From Massilia aurea (GTDB taxonomy: Bacteria > Pseudomonadota > Gammaproteobacteria > Burkholderiales > Burkholderiaceae_D): a stretch of 64,000 bases of DNA. Below the pieces are notes generated by a model. That model worked only from the letters and a program-made list of their open reading frames with translations, made no database searches and had not been told where the DNA came from. The stretch spans positions 1,054,001-1,118,000 of the forward strand of contig NZ_JACHBX010000001.1 in assembly GCF_014200505.1 (NCBI RefSeq), in the 5' to 3' direction. Positions 60,928 through 64,000 of this stretch are shown in pieces (position 1 is the first letter of the stretch; each line of letters begins with the position of its first letter). Position numbers and translations under genes: made by a program.

Positions 60928-61479
60928 GTGGCCAAACTTTATTTCAGGTACTCGGCGATGAACGCCGGCAAATCGACGGCCCTGTTGCAGGTCGCGCACA
61001 ACTACGAAGAGCAGGGCCAGCAGGTCAAGCTCTACACGGCAGCAATCGACAACCGCTACGGCGTCGGCGTGATCACGTCGCGCCTGGGCGCGCAGCGGCC
61101 AGCCGAAGTCTTTCACGCAGATACGAACTTTCTCGACCAGGTCGAGAACGTGGCGTGCCTGCTGGTGGACGAGTCGCAATTCTTGACGGCGGCCCAGGTC
61201 AGCCAGTTGCACCAGCTGGCCCAGCTGCGCGGCGTGCCCGTGATCTGCTACGGCCTGCGCAGCGACTTTCGCGGCGAGCCGTTCCCCGGCTCGGCCTACC
61301 TGCTGGCGCTGGCCGACGATATCGAGGAAATCAAGAACATCTGCACCTGCGGCAAGAAGGCGACGATGAATATCCGCGTCGACGAGCAGGGCCGCCGTAT
61401 CCGCGAAGGCGAGCAGGTCAGTATCGGCGGCAACGAAAGCTACCGCCAGGCGTGCGGGCGCTGCTTCTACGCACGCTGA
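60928..61479 (+). CDS. tdk: Thymidine kinase
   Basis: A 183-residue cytoplasmic enzyme of the Tdk type that phosphorylates thymidine. The P-loop is AMNAGKST, the DEXQ-like site is LLVDESQFL, and a zinc-binding set is visible (CTCGKK and QACGRCFY). The length matches E. coli Tdk (about 205) less a short C-terminal tail. GTG at 60928 is the start. It overlaps nothing; the next gene starts five bases after its end. Confidence 0.95.
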   Translation: MAKLYFRYSAMNAGKSTALLQVAHNYEEQGQQVKLYTAAIDNRYGVGVITSRLGAQRPAEVFHADTNFLDQVENVACLLVDESQFLTAAQVSQLHQLAQLRGVPVICYGLRSDFRGEPFPGSAYLLALADDIEEIKNICTCGKKATMNIRVDEQGRRIREGEQVSIGGNESYRQACGRCFYAR

Positions 61480-61483
61480 CACG

Positions 61484-62074
61484 ATGCTCGCCGGCTGCAG
61501 CGCCTGGCTTCCCGCCGCCGCCTGCGCCATGGCAGCCGCGTCGCTCGACATCCTGATCTACCTGATTCCGTCGGCCGCGCTGGCGTTCCTGCTGTGGATC
61601 GCCTCGGCCGCGCACCCCGTCTTTTTCGTGTTCACCGCTGCCGGCACGCTGTGCCACGAACTGGCGCATTTCTCGGTGGGCCTTCTCACCAATGCCGAAC
61701 CCGTCGGGATGAGCGTGCTGCCGCGCCGCATCAAGCGGGCCAAGGGTAGCAAGGCGGGCGGGCACAACTGGGAACTGGGTTCCGTGACGTTTGCCAATCT
61801 GCGCTGGTACAACGCAGCGCCGGCTGCGCTGGCGCCGCTCCTGGTGCTGTTCGTGCCGCTGGGTGTGGCCTGGTGGCGCACGCGTCATGGGCTGGCCTTC
61901 GAACCGGTCGACCTCGCGCTGATGGTGTTTCTCGCGCCGCAGTTCCTGTCATTCTGGCCGTCGCCGGTCGACTGGAAGCTTGCTGCCCGCTCGTGGCCGT
62001 GGGCGCCGCTGCTGATCCTGCTCGCCGTGCTCTGGGTTTACGGCGACGCGTTATTGACGCTTGTCAAAGGGTAA
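61484..62074 (+). CDS. Membrane protein with HELAH zinc-binding motif
   Basis: A 196-residue inner-membrane protein with four or five hydrophobic helices. A C-H-E-L-A-H-F stretch (about residues 58-64) is the HExxH motif of zinc metalloproteases, placed at a helix boundary, as in M50-like site-2 proteases; no second-ligand motif (such as NxxPxxxLDG) is evident. It may be a small membrane peptidase or a metal-binding protein. It follows tdk by five bases and is probably co-transcribed. A short non-coding gap leads to prc. Confidence 0.6.
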   Translation: MLAGCSAWLPAAACAMAAASLDILIYLIPSAALAFLLWIASAAHPVFFVFTAAGTLCHELAHFSVGLLTNAEPVGMSVLPRRIKRAKGSKAGGHNWELGSVTFANLRWYNAAPAALAPLLVLFVPLGVAWWRTRHGLAFEPVDLALMVFLAPQFLSFWPSPVDWKLAARSWPWAPLLILLAVLWVYGDALLTLVKG

Positions 62075-62255
62075 ATACATGTGTGTGAGCAGGCTTACGG
62101 CAACCTTAATTGTCAGCATTTGCGGCGCCGCAAGCGGGTCAGGCCGGCGCTAACACGCTGATCTACCTGTAGAATGAACCGAAAAGCGCGGTATGGCAGG
62201 TTTGCCTTGCGCCATGCCGCAACCGCAACAGGAATCCCGTTCGGAGAATCGCAGA

Positions 62256-64000
62256 ATGAAGAAGCACGTGCTCCTCGCCGCCATGGCGTTTGCCATGTCC
62301 GCCCATGTGGTGACCGCGCAGCCCGAGAAATCCGCTGCCGTCGCAACGCCACCGGCTCCGGCCAAGCCCGCCGATTCGGCGAAGTCTGCTGCCAAGCCCG
62401 CCGGCAAATCCGCCACCCCGGCCATCGCCACCGACATGAAGCCGATCGCCGCCCAGACCCAGGCCGCACTGTGGGCCTCGCGCGTGCTGGGCCGCTATCA
62501 CTACAGCCCGGTCCCGCTCGACGACGCGATGTCGGCCAAGATCTTCGATAAATACTTCGAAGGCCTCGACAGCGAAAAGCTGTACTTCGTCCAGGCTGAC
62601 CTCGACAGCTTCGGCGCCCTGCGCACGAAGATGGACGACGCCATCAATAACGAAGATCTGAACGCGCCGTTTTCGATCTACAACATGTACCAGAAGCGCT
62701 TCGGCGAACGCATGGCGTACGCGCGTAGTCTGCTCAAAGGTAACTTCGACTTCTCGACCGAAGAAACGATGCAGCTCGACCGCGAAAAAGCAGCGTGGGC
62801 CAAGAGCGAAGACGAAATCCACGATCTGTGGCGCAAGCGCGTCAAGAACGACTGGCTGCGCCTGAAGCTCGCCGGCAAGGACGATAAATCGATCCGCGAA
62901 ACGCTCGACAAGCGCTACGAGAACTACGTCAACCGCATCGGCAAGCTGAACAACGAAGACGTGTTCCAGATGTTCATGAACGCGTATGCCACCGCCATCG
63001 AGCCGCACACCAACTACCTGGGGCCGCGCTCGGCCGACAACTTCGATATCGCGATGCGTCTGTCGCTCGAAGGCATCGGTTGCGTGCTGCAGTCGCGCGA
63101 CGACTACACGATCATCCGCGAAGTCGTGCCCGGTAGCCCGGCGGAAAAGTCCGGAAAGCTCAAGGTGGGCGACCGCATCGTTGGCGTCGCACAGGGCAAT
63201 GCACCGTTCACCGACGTGCTCGGCTGGCGCCTGGACGACGTGGTCGCGCTGGTGCGTGGCGAGAAGGGCACCACGGTCCGCCTGGACGTGATTCCGGGCG
63301 ACGGCGGCGTCGATGCCAAGCACGTGAGTGTCTCGATGGTCCGTAACAAGATCAGCATGGAAGAGCAGGCCGCCAAGAAGTCGATCATCAAGGTCAAGGA
63401 AAACGGCGTCGAGCGCCGCATCGGCGTGATCGCGCTGCCGACCTTCTATCAAGACTTCGAAGGCCGTCGCAAGGGCGAAAAAGACTTCCGCAGCGCCACG
63501 CGCGACGTCGAGCGCATCCTGGTCGAGCTCAAGAAAGACAAGGTCGACAATGTCCTGATCGACTTGCGCAACAACGGCGGCGGTTCGCTGACCGAGGCCG
63601 TCGAACTGACGGGCCTCTTCATCGACAAGGGCCCGGTTGTCATGCAGCGCACGGCGGAAGGCCGCGTCGAAGTCGAAAGCGACGTCAAGGCCGGTCTGGC
63701 GTGGGATGGCCCGATGGGCGTGCTGATCAACCGTGGTTCGGCTTCGGCGTCCGAGATTTTTGCGGCAGCGATCCAGGATTACGGCCGCGGCATCGTCATT
63801 GGCGAGCCGAGCTTCGGCAAGGGCACGGTCCAGACGCTGATCGACCTCGACCGCTTCGCACCAGGTGAGAAAGCCCGCTACGGCGAGCTGAAGATGACGA
63901 TCGCCCAGTTCTTCCGCATCAATGGCGGCACCACGCAGCTGCGCGGTGTGACGCCGGACATCAAGCTGCCGGTCATGACCGACCTCGACAGCTTTGGCGA
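62256..64000 (+). CDS. prc: Tail-specific protease Prc (C-terminal processing peptidase, S41), cut by window end
   Basis: The first 581 residues of a protein that continues past 64000. A signal peptide (MKKHVLLAAMAFAMSAHVVTAQ) is followed by an N-terminal helical region, a PDZ domain (about 285-365: SLEGIGCVLQ, VPGSPAEKSGKLKVGDRIVG) and the S41 peptidase core with the Ser in NRGSASASEIFAAA and the Lys in FGKGTVQT. Prc cleaves misfolded or tagged proteins at the C-terminus in the periplasm and processes peptidoglycan synthesis factors. The gene lies close to 182 bases from the HELAH protein gene. Confidence 0.93.
   Translation, partial: MKKHVLLAAMAFAMSAHVVTAQPEKSAAVATPPAPAKPADSAKSAAKPAGKSATPAIATDMKPIAAQTQAALWASRVLGRYHYSPVPLDDAMSAKIFDKYFEGLDSEKLYFVQADLDSFGALRTKMDDAINNEDLNAPFSIYNMYQKRFGERMAYARSLLKGNFDFSTEETMQLDREKAAWAKSEDEIHDLWRKRVKNDWLRLKLAGKDDKSIRETLDKRYENYVNRIGKLNNEDVFQMFMNAYATAIEPHTNYLGPRSADNFDIAMRLSLEGIGCVLQSRDDYTIIREVVPGSPAEKSGKLKVGDRIVGVAQGNAPFTDVLGWRLDDVVALVRGEKGTTVRLDVIPGDGGVDAKHVSVSMVRNKISMEEQAAKKSIIKVKENGVERRIGVIALPTFYQDFEGRRKGEKDFRSATRDVERILVELKKDKVDNVLIDLRNNGGGSLTEAVELTGLFIDKGPVVMQRTAEGRVEVESDVKAGLAWDGPMGVLINRGSASASEIFAAAIQDYGRGIVIGEPSFGKGTVQTLIDLDRFAPGEKARYGELKMTIAQFFRINGGTTQLRGVTPDIKLPVMTDLDSFG

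Overview
The window looks like a chromosomal segment of a high-GC betaproteobacterium, most likely Massilia or a close relative (Oxalobacteraceae, Telluria group). The evidence is inference from protein style: GC-rich coding, PaoABC-type oxidoreductase, WXXGXW and glycine-zipper periplasmic proteins, a SRAP/YedK protein and Prc. No rRNA, phage, CRISPR array or intact insertion sequence was seen. About 90% is coding, with one tRNA gene, tRNA-Leu(UAA), at 57470-57554.

Left part (1-15000): housekeeping and accessory genes. These are an ArsR regulator with a perfect inverted repeat upstream, an aspartoacylase-type zinc hydrolase, a frameshifted membrane protein, a pirin, azoR with a divergent LysR gene, psd, a TonB-dependent receptor meeting a Tet-type MFS pump tail to tail, an HD hydrolase, an RNase HI-like protein, a secreted S9 peptidase and two small exported proteins.

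Centre (15006-30479 and 40042-45371): the most notable content. One block runs PBP transpeptidase, HTH-ended protein, unknown protein, SPFH-like protein, Lon-like protein with two related halves, SPFH/zinc-ribbon protein, SHOCT-kinase-FGE protein, all on the plus strand. After a pirin gene, a FHA protein and a PP2C phosphatase lie on the minus strand. A second block, about 10 kb on, reads on the minus strand: non-RD Ser/Thr kinase, FHA-like/SEDS (FtsW/RodA) fusion, FHA-like protein, SH3b membrane protein. Together these form the parts list of the actinobacterial pknAB-pbpA-rodA-pstP-fha cluster, but built from different proteins and with extra SPFH and Lon-like components. I propose, as inference, a phosphorylation-controlled envelope-synthesis system.

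Between the two blocks lie a GNAT gene, a flippase/pyruvyltransferase pair, a PAS-GGDEF-EAL protein whose receiver lacks its phospho-acceptor Asp, a proline-rich TonB-like anchor protein, a CHASE3-GAF-GGDEF cyclase, and a low-GC two-gene cassette flanked by direct repeats that copy the end of the SH3b gene.

Right part (45372-64000): a 138-bp element with 30-bp inverted ends, a glycine-zipper protein, a metallophosphoesterase, an M28 peptidase, SRAP, a paoABC-type molybdenum oxidoreductase operon with a tandem duplicate of the catalytic subunit, the tRNA, a ParB-domain protein, a penicillin-acylase-family enzyme, tdk, a HELAH membrane protein, and prc cut by the window end.
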